Assembly: GCF_019320115.1 (NCBI RefSeq)
Contig: NC_089598.1
Coordinates: forward strand, 27,075,491 to 27,139,490
From: Miscanthus floridulus
Lineage: Eukaryota; Streptophyta; Magnoliopsida; Poales; Poaceae
DNA: 64,000 nucleotides
Reading direction: 5' to 3'
The position numbers were made by a program, and so were the translations under genes. The notes under the pieces were generated by a model that saw nothing but the letters and a program-made list of their open reading frames with translations, did not search any database and was not told the origin of the DNA. Every line of letters begins with the position of its first letter. The stretch's first letter is position 1. Shown piece after piece: positions 11,611-22,224 of this stretch.

Positions 11611-12909
11611 ATGGCAATGGTGGAGCTGTTGACGACGGAGCTGGTCGTCCCGGCCGAGGAGACGCCGGCGGGCGCCATCTGGCTGTCCAACCTCGACCTG
11701 GCGGCGCGCCGCGGGTACACGCCCACCGTCTACTTCTACCGCACGAACAACCAGCCAGAGTTCTTCGAGGCCGACGCCGTCAGGGACAGCCTCGCCCGGG
11801 CGCTGGTGGCGTTCTACCCGCTGGCCGGCCGCCTCGGGCTCGACGCCGCCACCGGGCGCGTCCAGATCGACTGCACGGGCGAGGGCGCGGTGTTCGTGAC
11901 GGCGCGGTCTGAGTACGCGCTGGACGAGCTGCTGAACGAGTTCGTGCCGTGCGACGAGATGCGGAACCTTCTGGTACCCGCCACGCCCGCGCCCAACCCG
12001 CCGTGCCCGCTGCTGTTCGCGCAGGTCACCCGCCTGCGCTGCGGCGGCGTCGTGCTCGGCCTCGCCCTGCACCACTCGGTCGTGGACGCCAGGAGCGCCG
12101 CGCACTTCGTGGAGACGTGGGCGAGCATCGCCCGCGGCGGTGGCGGCGACGCGCCCCTGCCGCCGTGCTTCGACCACGGGCTGCTGAGCGCGCGTCCCCC
12201 GGCGACGCGCGCGGTGTTGTACGACCACCCGGAGTACAAGCTCGAGCCGGCGCCGGAGCACGCGGTGGCCGCGGGTTCCACCTACGCGAGCGCCATCATT
12301 ACGCTGAGCAAGTCCCAGGTATCGGCGCTCAAGGCGCGGTGCGCGGGCGCGTCCACGTTCCGCGCCGTGGTGGCGCTGGTGTGGCAGTGCGCGTGCCGCG
12401 CGCGGTCGCTCCCCGCCGACGCCGAGACGCGGCTCTTCTCCATGGTGGACATGCGCGCGCGCCTGGCGCCGCCTCTGCCCCCGGGGTACTTCGGCAACGC
12501 GGTGATCCGCACGTCGGCGCTGGCCACGGTCGGGGAGGTGGTGGGCAACCCCGTGGGGTACGCGGCGCGGCGCGCGCTGGCGGCGACGAGCCAGGGCGAC
12601 GACTACGCGCGGTCGCTGGTGGACTACCTGGAGGGCGTGGACGCCATGAACCTGCCCCGGAGCGGCATCTCGCGCGCGCACCTCCGCGCCATCAGCTGGA
12701 TGGGGATGTCGCTGCACGACTCCGACTTCGGGTGGGGCGCGCCCGTCTTCATGGGCCCCGCCCTCATGTACTACAGCGGCTTCGTGTACGTGATGCAGGC
12801 GCCCGGGAAGGAGGGCGCCGTCGCGCTCGCGCTGTCGCTGGAGCCCGAGAGCATGCCCGAGTTCAGGAAGGTGTTCGCAGAGGAGGTGGCTCGTCTCCAC
12901 ACGATATGA
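11611..12909 (+). CDS. BAHD acyltransferase, hydroxycinnamoyltransferase-like
   Basis: An intact single-exon frame of 432 residues, the usual BAHD size. The catalytic HHSVVD motif puts the general-base His at residue 155 (HxxxD, 155-159). The structural DFGWG motif is at 372-376. The N-terminus ([22 protein letters not shown]) resembles the HCT/HQT branch that transfers hydroxycinnamoyl groups from CoA to an acceptor such as shikimate, quinate or an amine. The exact acceptor cannot be read from sequence. Many HCT genes have one intron; none is needed here. These enzymes are soluble cytosolic monomers. GC content is very high compared with the surroundings, as for many grass genes. The start is the first ATG after the TATA box, and the frame has no upstream in-frame alternative. 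This is the only intact host-type gene in the window. Confidence 0.92.
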   Translation: MAMVELLTTELVVPAEETPAGAIWLSNLDLAARRGYTPTVYFYRTNNQPEFFEADAVRDSLARALVAFYPLAGRLGLDAATGRVQIDCTGEGAVFVTARSEYALDELLNEFVPCDEMRNLLVPATPAPNPPCPLLFAQVTRLRCGGVVLGLALHHSVVDARSAAHFVETWASIARGGGGDAPLPPCFDHGLLSARPPATRAVLYDHPEYKLEPAPEHAVAAGSTYASAIITLSKSQVSALKARCAGASTFRAVVALVWQCACRARSLPADAETRLFSMVDMRARLAPPLPPGYFGNAVIRTSALATVGEVVGNPVGYAARRALAATSQGDDYARSLVDYLEGVDAMNLPRSGISRAHLRAISWMGMSLHDSDFGWGAPVFMGPALMYYSGFVYVMQAPGKEGAVALALSLEPESMPEFRKVFAEEVARLHTI

Positions 12910-13085
12910 TGATGATGATGAAGATAGCACGCCTACGCCAACGTAACCGTGTGCATGCGTCGTACTAGGTACTACTACTACTCCTGCTGAGGGGGGTTGG
13001 TAGGAGGTGTATGTGTAGTTGTGTACAGTACACACCAGCCTGACCAGCAGATACCTACCGTACCACCGTTGTCTCTATTATCTCA
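12910..13085 (+). other. 3' flank / UTR of the BAHD gene
   Basis: It starts after the TGA at 12907. From 12920 it is nearly repeated at 15994-16165, so it is a duplicated segment. No certain poly(A) signal is seen. Confidence 0.55.
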
Positions 13086-13244
13086 GTGGCGGAGCTAGAA
13101 CAAATTTAAGGGGTGCGTTTATCTTAGGGGTGCGTTTATCTTATAGGTGCATAGCTTTTTATTGTATGGTATATATATGATGAAAAATGAACATCGTCAC
13201 TGTTTTTCTAATTTCTTGTGGGTGCGGGAATATGGATCCGCCCA
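13086..13244. mobile_element. Small hAT-type MITE in the BAHD 3' flank
   Basis: The left end GTGGCGGAGC and right end GGATCCGCCCA are imperfect inverted repeats, related to the element at 9510-9731. Imperfect 8-bp duplications flank it (TTATCTCA and TGACCTCA), and the copy near 16158 shows the uninterrupted site TTACCTCA. Confidence 0.7.
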
Positions 13245-13306
13245 TGACCTCAGGTGACTCGTCGGTCGTCGGTTGTTGGAGATAGAGTCATTATTATAAG
13301 CTCAAT

Positions 13307-14092
13307 TAAGAATGGCAACGGATCGGGTTCGGGCGGATATCCGCGGGTTTTGGGTCCGTGGTTTTCGGTTTCGGGTCCTGGTTTTCGCCCACGGATTTAC
13401 GGGTTCGGATACCCGAAATACCACGGTTTTGGGGCGGATCCTGAATTTCATCCGTGGAGCTCCATTCGGGGCCCCGAAATCCTTGTTGCTAACAGCCAAC
13501 CCTCAATCCCTCATCCCGTCATCCGCACCCAGGTCCTAGGAATCTAGAAGGGTAGGGCCGTAACCCCTGGAGTTTCCCGAACAGCCTCCCATTCGGAGCT
13601 AGAACAAATTTAAGGGGTGCGTTTATCTTATGGGTGCATACCACGCCGGCCTTCCCCGCACCCCGTCCGCGACCTCGCCGGCCTTCCCTGCAATCCGTTC
13701 GCGACCTCTCTCTCTGTGTGGCAGCGTGCGGCCTCTTCGGCCCTGTTCCTGCATCCGCGGGCGTGGGCGCACACGGCACGGGCGCGCACAGTAGAGGTCC
13801 AGTCGGCGGGTCCCTGACGGCGCTCTGCCCTCGGTGGCTGGCGGCTCGAGAGCGGGCGATGCAGGGAGGCGCGCGGCCTGGCGAAGGAGCGAGAGGGCGG
13901 CAGCGCTGGCGCATCCCTTCCCTAGATCTCGAATTTTCCGGGTTTCGGATTATCCGTCGGGCTTCGGGGATCCACAGGTTTCGGTTTCGGGAATGGATTT
14001 TCACCTGGATTGGTGTTCGGGGCGGTTTCGGGTTTCGGTTTTGGGTGCCCAGACACTCCACCCGATCCGAAACCGCCCCGTTGCCATCTTTA
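13307..14092. mobile_element. Non-autonomous hAT element, 786 bp
   Basis: The TIRs TAAGAATGGCAACGG and CCGTTGCCATCTTTA are inverted, with 8-bp flanks AGCTCAAT / AGCTCGAT (7 of 8). Subterminal parts are rich in GGGTTTCGG/CCGAAACC. A 45-bp stretch at about 13596-13639 is nearly the same as the neighbouring MITE at 13091-13152. A GC-rich middle (13640-13920) has no recognisable protein. Confidence 0.75.
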
Positions 14093-14448
14093 AGCTCGAT
14101 CATGGCACATCATCACGTTTTAATTTGGCATGAATCAAAGCATGCAATGTAACGCGCGTATCTGTTTGTTAATTTGCAGCGGAATGCGCGTTGATCAACC
14201 CTGTCAAGTCACTCCTTTCGGTATCTTATTAGCAGCAAATCATTGAGAAGCTGAGAGGAATGTACTGGAATTAACTTTGCTTCGTCAATAACGAAAACGT
14301 AGAATATTTCCCAGCAGCATCCGGATCGGAGCGAACGTCAAAAAAGTTGTTGTGATACAAATCTGACCAGTCCCCACTATCTACCACCCGCCTACCGGAA
14401 GCAGCAGGGAGTTGCGATCCGTTAGCTAGTGGCGCATCCGCAGACGTA
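14093..14448. other. Spacer, nothing recognised
   Basis: Unique-looking sequence between the hAT and the CACTA element. No trace of a second BAHD coding region is present here. Confidence 0.5.
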
Positions 14449-15990
14449 AACACTCGGCCACTCGGCGAACAAGTTATTTATCAAGTGCCGCGATAAAATC
14501 ACTCGGCAAAAAAAAAAAATACTCAGCAAATAGGGCGTTTTGCCAAGTGTAAAAAAAACACTCGGCAAAGAGGTGGTTTGCCGAGTGTTAAAAAAACACT
14601 CGGCAAAGAAATAAAATCTTTTTTCTGGAAAAGAAAAAGAAGAAAAAAAATAAAAAAAAATTTACCGAGTGCTCAGATCTAGGAGAAGAAAAAAATAAAA
14701 AAAAAACTTTGCCGAGTGCCCCATCTGGAACACTCGGCAAACAAAAAAAAATCCTTACTTAACCGCGTCCCCAGCACCCCACGTCTCTCGTCCCCACCCC
14801 TTCTCTCTCCTCCCTTCCCCCAGCGCCCCCTCTCCTCCCGACAGCGCCGCCTCCCTCCCCTACCTTCTTCCTCGGCGCGACCCCTCCCCTCCCGCTTCCC
14901 GGCGCCGCCTCCCCACCGGCGAGATCCGGCGGCCGGTGCCGCCCCCTCCCTCCCTCCCCTCCTCCCGCCGTCGGCCGGCCCCTCCCCTCCTTCCCCTTCT
15001 TCTTCCGCGCCGACGGCCGGCCTCTCCCCTCCCTCCCCTTCTTCTTCCCCGTCGGCAGCCGGCCCCTCCCCTTCTTCTTCCCCGCCGGATCCGGCCCGTC
15101 CCCTCCCTCCCCTTCTTCTTCCCCGCCGGATCTAGCCCCTCCCCTCCTCCCTTCTTCCACGCCATGGATTCGGGCCCTCCCTTCTTCCCCGCCCCTCCCT
15201 TCTTCCCCGGTTCCCCCCTCCCCTACCTTCTTCCCCGGCACGGCCTCCCCACTGGTGAGATCCGGCGGCCGGTGCCGCCCCCTCCCTCCCTCCCTCCTCC
15301 AATGGCGAGATCCAAGGAGGGGCCCGGCGGCAGTGCACCCTAGGCGGTGGTGGAGGGGTGGCCCGGCGTCGCGGGCGTGGCACGGCGGCGTGGCTTTGTG
15401 GGCAAGGCGTGGCGTGGCGCGGTGGAGCTGCCTCTCCTTCCCTGGCGGCCCCTCCTTTTCCCGACGGCCCCTCCTTCCCCGACGGCCCCCTCCTTTTCCC
15501 GGCAGCCCCCTCCTTCCCCGGCGGCCCCCCTCGCCGGATCCGACACCCTCTCCCTGGATCCGGCGCCCCCTCCTTTCCCGGCGGCGTGGCAGCGCGGATC
15601 TAGGCTCTGGTGGTGGCGGGCTGCAGGCGGCGTGGCGGCGGGCTTCGTGGTGCTGGCGTGGTGGTGGTGCGTGGGTGTGCTGGCGGCGGCGTGGTGGCAG
15701 ATCTGGGCGCTGGAGGAGGCGGCGGCCAGTGGCAGCCGTGGTGGGCGGCGGCCGGTGGTGGCAATTGTTTTTTTTTATTTTTTGCGGAAAATGTTTGCCA
15801 AGTGTTTTTGGCACTCGGCAATCTCTTTGCTGAGTGCCCGACAAAAAACACTCGCCAAACTAGCGTTGCCGATAAAGGTTTTGCCGAGTATCGTTTGTAA
15901 AGTGTAACACTCGACAAACCCTTTGCTGAGTATTTTTGGGGCTTCGTCGAGTGCCCCTAGCACTCGGTAAAGCTCTTATATCCGGTAGTG
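14449..15990. mobile_element. Non-autonomous CACTA element with GC-rich interior
   Basis: Clusters of CACTCGGCAAA and inverted TTTGCCGAGTG motifs lie at 14449-14745 and 15790-15975. The right end is CCGGTAGTG at 15982-15990. The left terminus (expected to begin CACTACCGG) was not found, so the left edge is approximate or deleted. The interior 14760-15740 is extremely GC-rich with many direct repeats; frames there are Pro/Ser/Arg-rich artefacts. No transposase is present. Confidence 0.75.
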
Positions 15991-15993
15991 GAG

Positions 15994-16220
15994 GAAGATA
16001 GCACGCCTACGCCAACATAACCGTGTGCATGCGTCGTACTACGTATACGTACTACTACTACTCCTCCTGCTGAGGGGGGTTGGTAGGAGGTGTATGTGTA
16101 GTTGTGTACAGCGCACACCAGCCTGACCAGCAGATACCAACCGTACCACCGTTGTCTCTATTACCTCAGGTGACCTGGTACATGGAGTCCTTGTTGATCG
16201 TCGGTTGGTTGCAGATATAT
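15994..16220 (+). repeat. Second copy of the BAHD 3' flank
   Basis: Near-identical to 12920-13080 plus the sequence after the MITE (13245-13285). It includes GCACGCCTACGCCAAC, the GAGGGGGGTTGGTAGGAGG stretch and the CCAGCCTGACCAGCAGATAC block. It begins immediately after the CACTA terminus. Confidence 0.85.
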
Positions 16221-16339
16221 ACAAGATTCCGATACAACTAAATTTGGAAAGCGCATTCGGAAAACAAATGCAAAGCTTTTGCTTGATACTGGTTCAAGAA
16301 AAAAATCCTAACGGCAGATGATTTAGAAAAAAAAAATAA

Positions 16340-16800
16340 GAATCTTGTGTGATGGATCTTTGGAACCGGCTTGCACCTTCCCTCTTATGCCCATTCGCGC
16401 AAGGCGGTGTGTGGAGCATTTCGACACACACTCGCCCAATTCGTACCAGACCCTCCGCACATGGATGATTGGTGGGACAAAGCCGAAGGTGCCCAAATCC
16501 AAATAAAAGGTGCTTCAACGGAATAGTGATCTACACCGTATAGAACATTTGGAAAGAAAGGAACAAGCGAGTTTTTAACAACACTTCAGAGTCAACAATG
16601 TAGGTGCCTCAAGAGTTAGGGAGGATATCATGCAAAGTAAGCCAACGTAGAGATGGGGTAAAGCCATTTAGTGAGTTTCACGATTTTTCTTCTTGCTGCT
16701 TTTGTTCTGCCTAAGAGGGCGCGCTGTTACTCCTATACATAAAGCTCTCTTTTCGTTCTCTTAATTGAAGGGTAGAGCTCTTACTGTTACGTTAAAAAAA
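16340..16800 (+). pseudogene. LINE 3'-end fragment
   Basis: Broken frames give CPFAQGGVW, THTRPIRTRPSAH and then NIWKERNKRVFNNTSE. This order is typical of the C-terminus of plant L1 ORF2 after the zf-RVT domain. It ends in an A-run at 16794-16800. Frameshifts and stops are present, and it is 5'-truncated. Confidence 0.6.
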
Positions 16801-16849
16801 CTAATTTTGAAACGCGGAGATTTTATTGAAATCATACAGAAATTAATTC

Positions 16850-17252
16850 ATTTTTAGAGAAAAAAAACCAGAAAAAATTCCGCATTTCAAAAGGAGGTAC
16901 TTATAAAATTATTTATATTTATAATATCAAATAAGTATAGTTAGAATCATCATAGAATATAATTATACTTATCTAATCTCACTCTCTTTTTTATAAACTT
17001 GATGACCAAACTATATGTGATTTGACTAAAGACGGAACTAAAGTTGCATTTTTTTTCAAGATGGAAAGAATAAATGATGAATGTGCTCACGGATAGGATT
17101 AAAATGTGACCAACTCCACCCTGCCTTGGATTCAATCTACTCGTATTTTCTGGGATTTTGCGCGCTGCTAAGTTCATTTTGAATCTCAGTGATACAATCA
17201 CAATCTAGTCGATAATACTAGTGATCGTCCATAATGGTTAATAGACTCTTAT
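16850..17252 (+). repeat. Dispersed repeat copy A, left part (continues at 21977-22026)
   Basis: Read on the minus strand it matches 40046-40690. The copia element entered it, leaving CTTAT on both sides. The repeat starts TGTTGATCTAAC on the minus strand and may be a solo LTR, but no partner end or duplication was found. Confidence 0.65.
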
Positions 17253-17421
17253 TGTTATGAACGACGTATAAGAATATGAAGTAAAGAATCAAGCCACAGA
17301 GGAGACACACGATTTAACGTGGAAAACCCCTCCGATGTGAAAGGGAAAAACCACGGGCACCAGCCTCGCTTCGTCAGAAGCTTGGCCTATATCCTGGAGT
17401 GAATTTGGAACAACTCCAACA
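17253..17421 (-). repeat. 3' LTR of copia element, internally deleted
   Basis: 169 bp, identical to both ends of the 386-bp LTR but missing the part matching 21699-21915. The lost part includes the TATA-like sequence. Confidence 0.92.
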
Positions 17422-17434
17422 AACTCCACCTTGA
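17422..17434 (-). promoter_or_regulatory. Polypurine tract of copia element
   Basis: The minus strand reads CAAGGTGGAGTT directly before the 3' LTR, the usual plus-strand primer of copia elements. Confidence 0.7.
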
Positions 17435-17522
17435 GACAAATTCATCTTGTATCATAAATCAACCCTTCATCCTGAACATAACAAAGATAGAAAACCACTG
17501 GTGCCAACAATAGTCTCTTGGA

Positions 17523-20500
17523 CTATCCAATTAAACCAACTAAGCTTGAGCACAGCTCAAACTTAGCAATAGGAACAGGTTTTGTCATCATATCAGCAGG
17601 ATTATCATGAGTACTAATCTTGCATACCTTCAGCTTACCTTCTTCAATCACATCACGCACAAAATGATACTTGATATCTATGTGTTTAGTTCTCTCATGG
17701 AACATCTGATCTTTAGTGAGGTAAATTGCACTTTGACTGTCACAGTGCAAACTTATGCAAGATTCAACTCCACAAAGCTCAGCGTACAAACCTTTCAGCC
17801 AAATTAATTCTTTGCACGCTTCACAAATAGCCATATATTCTGCTTCAGTAGTAGACAAAGCAACAACTGACTGTAAAGTAGCCCTCCAACTCACAGCACA
17901 ACTGCCAACAGTAAACACATAACCTGTAAGTGATCTTCGCCTGTCCAGATCAGCAGCATAATCAGAATCCACATAGCCAATAAGACCCTTATCAGTTCTT
18001 CCAAACTTTAAACAGGAATCTGCTGTGCCTCTGAGGTACCTGAAAATCCACTGAACTGCCCTCCAATGTTCTTTGCCAGGATTAGACATATATCTACTAA
18101 CAAGACTCATAGCATATGACAAATCTGGACGAGAGCAAACCATGGCATACATCAAAGACCCAACAGCACTAGAATAAGGAACCCTTGACATGTATTCAAT
18201 CTCTGCATCTGTACTAGGACACTGAGCAGCTGACAACTTAAAGTGAGGTGCAATAGGGGTACTAACAACCTTAGCATTTTGCATGTTGAAACGCTGAAGA
18301 ACTTTCTTGATATAATTTTGTTGACTAAGAAATAGCAAACCAGATTTTCTGTCTCTACTAATTTCCATACCAAGAATTTTCTTAGCACTACCAAGATCTT
18401 TCATATCAAAACCACTACTCAATAGCTTCTTTAACTTAGTGATTTCAATCTTACTCTTGGCAGCAATCAGCATATCATCAACATATAACAGCAAATATAT
18501 AGGTGATCCATTAACATGCTTGATGTAAACACAGCTATCATACTTAGATCTTTTAAAACTGTGTGCTAACATAAATGAATCAAACCTCTTGTTCCACTGA
18601 CGAGGGGACTGTTTCAAACCATACAAGGATCTCTTCAACTTGCACACATATTTTTCCTTGCCAGGCACTATGAACCCTTCTGGTTGGTCCATGTATATGT
18701 CCTCCTCAAGCTCTCCATGCAAAAACGCAGTCTTCACATCTAACTGCTCAAGCTCAAGATCATGTGAAGCAACAATACTAAGGAAAGTACGAATTGAACT
18801 GTGTTTTACCACTGGAGAGAACACATCATTGTAGTCAACACCCGGAATTTGACTGTAGCCTTTAGCAACTAACCTTGCCTTATACTTTGGAGGCTCGCTT
18901 GGAGATAAACCCTCCTTTCTCTTGAAGATCCATTTACAGCTGATGGTCTTCTTATTCTTAGGCAAAGGTACAATCTCCCATGTACTGTTCTTCTCAAGAG
19001 ACTGCATCTCCTCATGCATAGCAGAAATCCAATTCTCAGTATCACCACAACGAATAGCTTCTTTATAGGTTGCTGGCTCATGAACATTCTCCACCTGTTC
19101 AGCACAACTCAAAGCATAGTAAGACAAATTACACTCTTCAATAAGACGTTTAGGAGGTGCAATTGTCCTTTGTGACTTGCGTTGAGCAATAGGTAAATCC
19201 TCCTCTAACTGCAAAATAGGAGGAGTTTGCTGAACATCATCATGAGCATCATCCTCAGCAACATCATTATCATGGTCACCATGCTCATCAACAGGCTCCA
19301 CCTGCACACCTGTATCATCATCAACATGCTCCACCTGCATGCGCATACGCTGCAGCTCTTTTTCTGGAACATGATCTGAGGGCAAACTGTCAGTAAACAT
19401 CACAGATTCATTGAAAACAACACTCCTGCTCATAAAAGTCTTTCCTGTTTCAGGATTCCACAATTTATAGCCTTTGACTCCCGAACTATAACCAAGGAAA
19501 AGACACTTAACAGCTCTAGGCTCTAATTTCCCATTATCAACATGAGCATAAGCAGTGCATCCAAAAACTTTCAACTGTGAATAATCAGCAGGCGTACCAG
19601 ACCATACCTCAATGGGAGTTCTTTTATTTAGTGGAATAGAAGGCGACCTGTTTATCAAGTAACAGGCAGTATTAGCAGCTTCAGCCCAAAAATGCTTGCT
19701 CATCCTGGCATTAGACAGCATGCAACGGGCCTTAGATATGATGGTTCTGTTCATGCGTTCGGCCACACCATTCTGTTGTGGAGTATGGGGTATGGTGTGA
19801 TGCCTAACAATGCCTTCCGATCTGCAATAATCATTAAATTCACGCGAACAAAATTCTCCACCATTATCAGTACGAAGCAATTTTACCTTCCTTTCAGTTT
19901 GCCTTTCTATCATTACTTTCCAGTCCTTAAAAGCAGCAAAAGTATCATCTTTCTGTTTCAGAAAATAAGGCCAAACCCTTCTAGAGTAATCATCAATAAT
20001 TGTAAGCATGTAACGAGCACCACCAAGTGAGGACTTACGGGAAGGACCCCATAAATCAGCATGAACATAATCAAGAGTACCTTTAGTGGTGTGAACAGAA
20101 GTGTTGAAATGTACCCTTTTATGCTTCCCGAAAATACAATGCTCACAAAACTTTATTTTACTCGAAGTGCAGCCATCCAGCAGGTTTCTCTTCATCAATT
20201 CTGCCATACCATGATGACTCATATGTCCCAAACGCATATGCCAAAGGTTAGTTTTACTAGGTTCATCATTAGTAACAGCAGCAACAGCGGAATCAGAACC
20301 AGGTAAAGTACACCCTCTAAGGACATATAACTTTGCAGAATTAAGATCACCTTTCAAGCAAACAAGAGAACCTTTTGATACCTTCAGAACGCCATCTGAA
20401 CCGAAATATTTGTAACCTTCTGCATCAAGCGTGCTCAATGAGATAAGATTTCTGGACATCCCTGGTATATACCTGACGTTTTTCAGTGTGCGTGTCATGC

Positions 20501-21551
20501 CATCATCAGTCTTGATCTGAACTGATCCAATCCCCACAATGTCACACGGGTTATCATCTCCCATCCGCACAACATCCCCTTTCTGCACAGACTTATACGA
20601 GCTAAACCAATTTCTGTTAGTGCAAATATGAAATGAACATGCGGAATCGAGAATCCATTCATCATGACCAGCAACACAACCAGCAAATACTACCAGACAA
20701 TCTCCAGAATCATCATCAGACGCAGCAGCAGCAACAGAGACCTTACCAGCCGACTTGTTTTTCCTCTTCTCCTTATTCTGTACTTTTCTGCAATCCTCAA
20801 CATTATGATTTGTCAGCTTGCAATAAACACAGAACTTTTTATTACCATGCGGCTTGGACTTTGAACGGCCTCTCCTTTCGTAGTTCTTTCTACCATCATT
20901 GCCATCATTGGAGGATCTGTTTTCAGTTCTGCCTCTCACATGCAAAGCATCGCCCTTGGAGGACGACGTCCCGTCATTCTGCACCATGCCTCTCATCTTC
21001 TCCCTAGACTGGGGAGCCTCATAAACTTCCTTTAGGGTTAGTTCATCACGGCTCAAAAGTATGGTGTCACGAAAATTTGCATACGAATTTGGCAAAGAAC
21101 ATAGCAGCAAAAGACCTAAGTCCTCATCATCATACTTCACCTCCATCGACACTAGGTCGGCGACGATCTTCTTGAATTCAGCGATGTGGCTCATCACTGA
21201 ATCCTCCTCCTTCATCTTCAGGGTGAACAGCTTCATCTTCATCTGCATCTTACTGGTTAGATCCTTGGACATACAGATCGATTCCAGTTTCAGCCATAGT
21301 TCTGCAGCAGTTTTCTCTTTCAGACACTCCTGCAAAATATCATTATGAAGATGCAACTGAATTAGGGCGAGCGCCTTCTGATCCTTGCGGATCTCTTCTG
21401 GAGTCCACTCGGCCTTCCTCTTTTCGAAACTATCTAGCGCCTCATCATAGTCATGAGTCTGTGCCAGAATCCCCCGCATCTTGACTTGCCATAGCGAGAA
21501 CCGCGTGTCGTAGTTCAGCAGCGGAAGATCGAACTTCATCGACGTCGTCAT
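17523..21551 (-). CDS. Copia gag-pol polyprotein, intact
   Basis: The open frame extends to 21584 (1353 residues); the likely start is Met12 (21551), where [10 protein letters not shown] begins like other copia Gag proteins. Residue numbers are from the longer frame. Gag (UBN2 type) spans about 25-200 and a zinc knuckle [14 protein letters not shown] is at 252-265. The aspartic protease motif WILDSACS has its Asp at 313. GAG pre-integrase (LWHMRLGH) is near 447. The integrase triad is D510, D573 and E609. Reverse transcriptase lies at about 884-1110 with YVDD at 1034-1037. RNase H is at about 1200-1320 (D1206, E1247, D1282). No stop or frameshift interrupts it, so it could encode working enzymes. 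Lineage is perhaps Tork, from overall feel only. Confidence 0.95.
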   Translation of the reverse strand: MTTSMKFDLPLLNYDTRFSLWQVKMRGILAQTHDYDEALDSFEKRKAEWTPEEIRKDQKALALIQLHLHNDILQECLKEKTAAELWLKLESICMSKDLTSKMQMKMKLFTLKMKEEDSVMSHIAEFKKIVADLVSMEVKYDDEDLGLLLLCSLPNSYANFRDTILLSRDELTLKEVYEAPQSREKMRGMVQNDGTSSSKGDALHVRGRTENRSSNDGNDGRKNYERRGRSKSKPHGNKKFCVYCKLTNHNVEDCRKVQNKEKRKNKSAGKVSVAAAASDDDSGDCLVVFAGCVAGHDEWILDSACSFHICTNRNWFSSYKSVQKGDVVRMGDDNPCDIVGIGSVQIKTDDGMTRTLKNVRYIPGMSRNLISLSTLDAEGYKYFGSDGVLKVSKGSLVCLKGDLNSAKLYVLRGCTLPGSDSAVAAVTNDEPSKTNLWHMRLGHMSHHGMAELMKRNLLDGCTSSKIKFCEHCIFGKHKRVHFNTSVHTTKGTLDYVHADLWGPSRKSSLGGARYMLTIIDDYSRRVWPYFLKQKDDTFAAFKDWKVMIERQTERKVKLLRTDNGGEFCSREFNDYCRSEGIVRHHTIPHTPQQNGVAERMNRTIISKARCMLSNARMSKHFWAEAANTACYLINRSPSIPLNKRTPIEVWSGTPADYSQLKVFGCTAYAHVDNGKLEPRAVKCLFLGYSSGVKGYKLWNPETGKTFMSRSVVFNESVMFTDSLPSDHVPEKELQRMRMQVEHVDDDTGVQVEPVDEHGDHDNDVAEDDAHDDVQQTPPILQLEEDLPIAQRKSQRTIAPPKRLIEECNLSYYALSCAEQVENVHEPATYKEAIRCGDTENWISAMHEEMQSLEKNSTWEIVPLPKNKKTISCKWIFKRKEGLSPSEPPKYKARLVAKGYSQIPGVDYNDVFSPVVKHSSIRTFLSIVASHDLELEQLDVKTAFLHGELEEDIYMDQPEGFIVPGKEKYVCKLKRSLYGLKQSPRQWNKRFDSFMLAHSFKRSKYDSCVYIKHVNGSPIYLLLYVDDMLIAAKSKIEITKLKKLLSSGFDMKDLGSAKKILGMEISRDRKSGLLFLSQQNYIKKVLQRFNMQNAKVVSTPIAPHFKLSAAQCPSTDAEIEYMSRVPYSSAVGSLMYAMVCSRPDLSYAMSLVSRYMSNPGKEHWRAVQWIFRYLRGTADSCLKFGRTDKGLIGYVDSDYAADLDRRRSLTGYVFTVGSCAVSWRATLQSVVALSTTEAEYMAICEACKELIWLKGLYAELCGVESCISLHCDSQSAIYLTKDQMFHERTKHIDIKYHFVRDVIEEGKLKVCKISTHDNPADMMTKPVPIAKFELCSSLVGLIG

Positions 21552-21570
21552 GAACCCTAACAGCAACCAA

Positions 21571-21583
21571 AGCTCTGGTACCA
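21571..21583 (-). promoter_or_regulatory. Primer-binding site of copia element
   Basis: The minus strand gives TGGTACCAGAGCT two bases inside the 5' LTR, close to the initiator-Met tRNA complement TGGTATCAGAGC used by most plant copia elements. Confidence 0.75.
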
Positions 21584-21585
21584 CT

Positions 21586-21971
21586 TGTTATGAACGACGT
21601 ATAAGAATATGAAGTAAAGAATCAAGCCACAGAGGAGACACACGATTTAACGTGGAAAACCCCTCCGATGTGAAAGGGAAAAACCACGGGCACCAGCCAG
21701 CAACAATCTCACTATCTCAAGAGTTTTGGGTTACACGCCTATGGCGGCTTACAAGAGAATCCAGTCTCCACGAAACCCTAGCAAGGGTATATATACCGTA
21801 CCGTACCGCGGGGGGCTCCGCCCCCCGCACCCCCCGAACACAGGGGCGAGACCCGATGGGCCAGCTTCAGACTCCGCTACGCTCCGGCCCAAGCCTCCGG
21901 CGACGGGCCTCCGCTTCGCTTCGTCAGAAGCTTGGCCTATATCCTGGAGTGAATTTGGAACAACTCCAACA
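21586..21971 (-). repeat. 5' LTR of copia element, full length
   Basis: 386 bp, TG...CA. It contains a minus-strand TATA-like TATATATA at 21788-21795 and, just downstream in transcription terms upstream in coordinates by neighbourhood, a strong GC hairpin at about 21808-21828. Confidence 0.92.
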
Positions 21972-21976
21972 CTTAT

Positions 21977-22026
21977 AACGTGTTAGCAAGAGTTGTTGAT
22001 AACCAAAGTTAGATCAACACCGGCAG
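21977..22026 (+). repeat. Dispersed repeat copy A, right part
   Basis: Continuation of 16850-17252 beyond the copia element; matches the 40046-40095 end of copy B on the opposite strand. Confidence 0.65.
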
Positions 22027-22224
22027 TGGTGGATCTAGAAATGGAACAGGTGGAGCGGGGAGGGGCGCTAAATAATAGAAGGCTAGAAATGGTACTCGCC
22101 TAGTAGGGCCTATCATGTGATTAGTGCCTAATGTCGCCATGTGTACAGAAAGTGTTCACTCGTTTGGAATCAAGCGAACGGCCGTGGAAATAGAATTAGG
22201 CATTTTTGACCAAAAGTCAAAAAA

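Larger units (their letters stand above)
17253..21971 (-). mobile_element. Ty1/copia LTR retrotransposon, intact coding region
   Basis: LTRs at 17253-17421 and 21586-21971 (TG...CA) are flanked by the perfect 5-bp duplication CTTAT (17248-17252, 21972-21976). The shared LTR parts look identical, so the insertion is young. The minus-strand 3' LTR lacks 217 bp relative to the 5' LTR. A primer-binding site, polypurine tract and one gag-pol frame are present in the standard order. The domain order integrase before reverse transcriptase defines copia. Confidence 0.95.

Noticed and set aside
11949..12968. 339-codon plus-strand frame overlapping the BAHD gene
   Set aside because: An alternative frame of the same GC-rich sequence, Arg/Ala-rich; the HxxxD and DFGWG motifs are in the other frame.
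11548..13035. 495-codon open frame on the minus strand over the BAHD gene
   Set aside because: It is the antisense shadow of a very GC-rich coding sequence; Arg/Ala/His-rich without domain features.
14371..14396. CACTATCTACC...CCTACCGG as left end of the second CACTA element
   Set aside because: Does not match the expected CACTACCGG complement of the right end closely enough, and is 50 bp outside the first subterminal motif.
14716..15844. Several long Pro/Ser/Arg/Gly-rich frames on both strands
   Set aside because: Composition artefacts of the GC-rich interior of a CACTA element; no domain and no codon structure.
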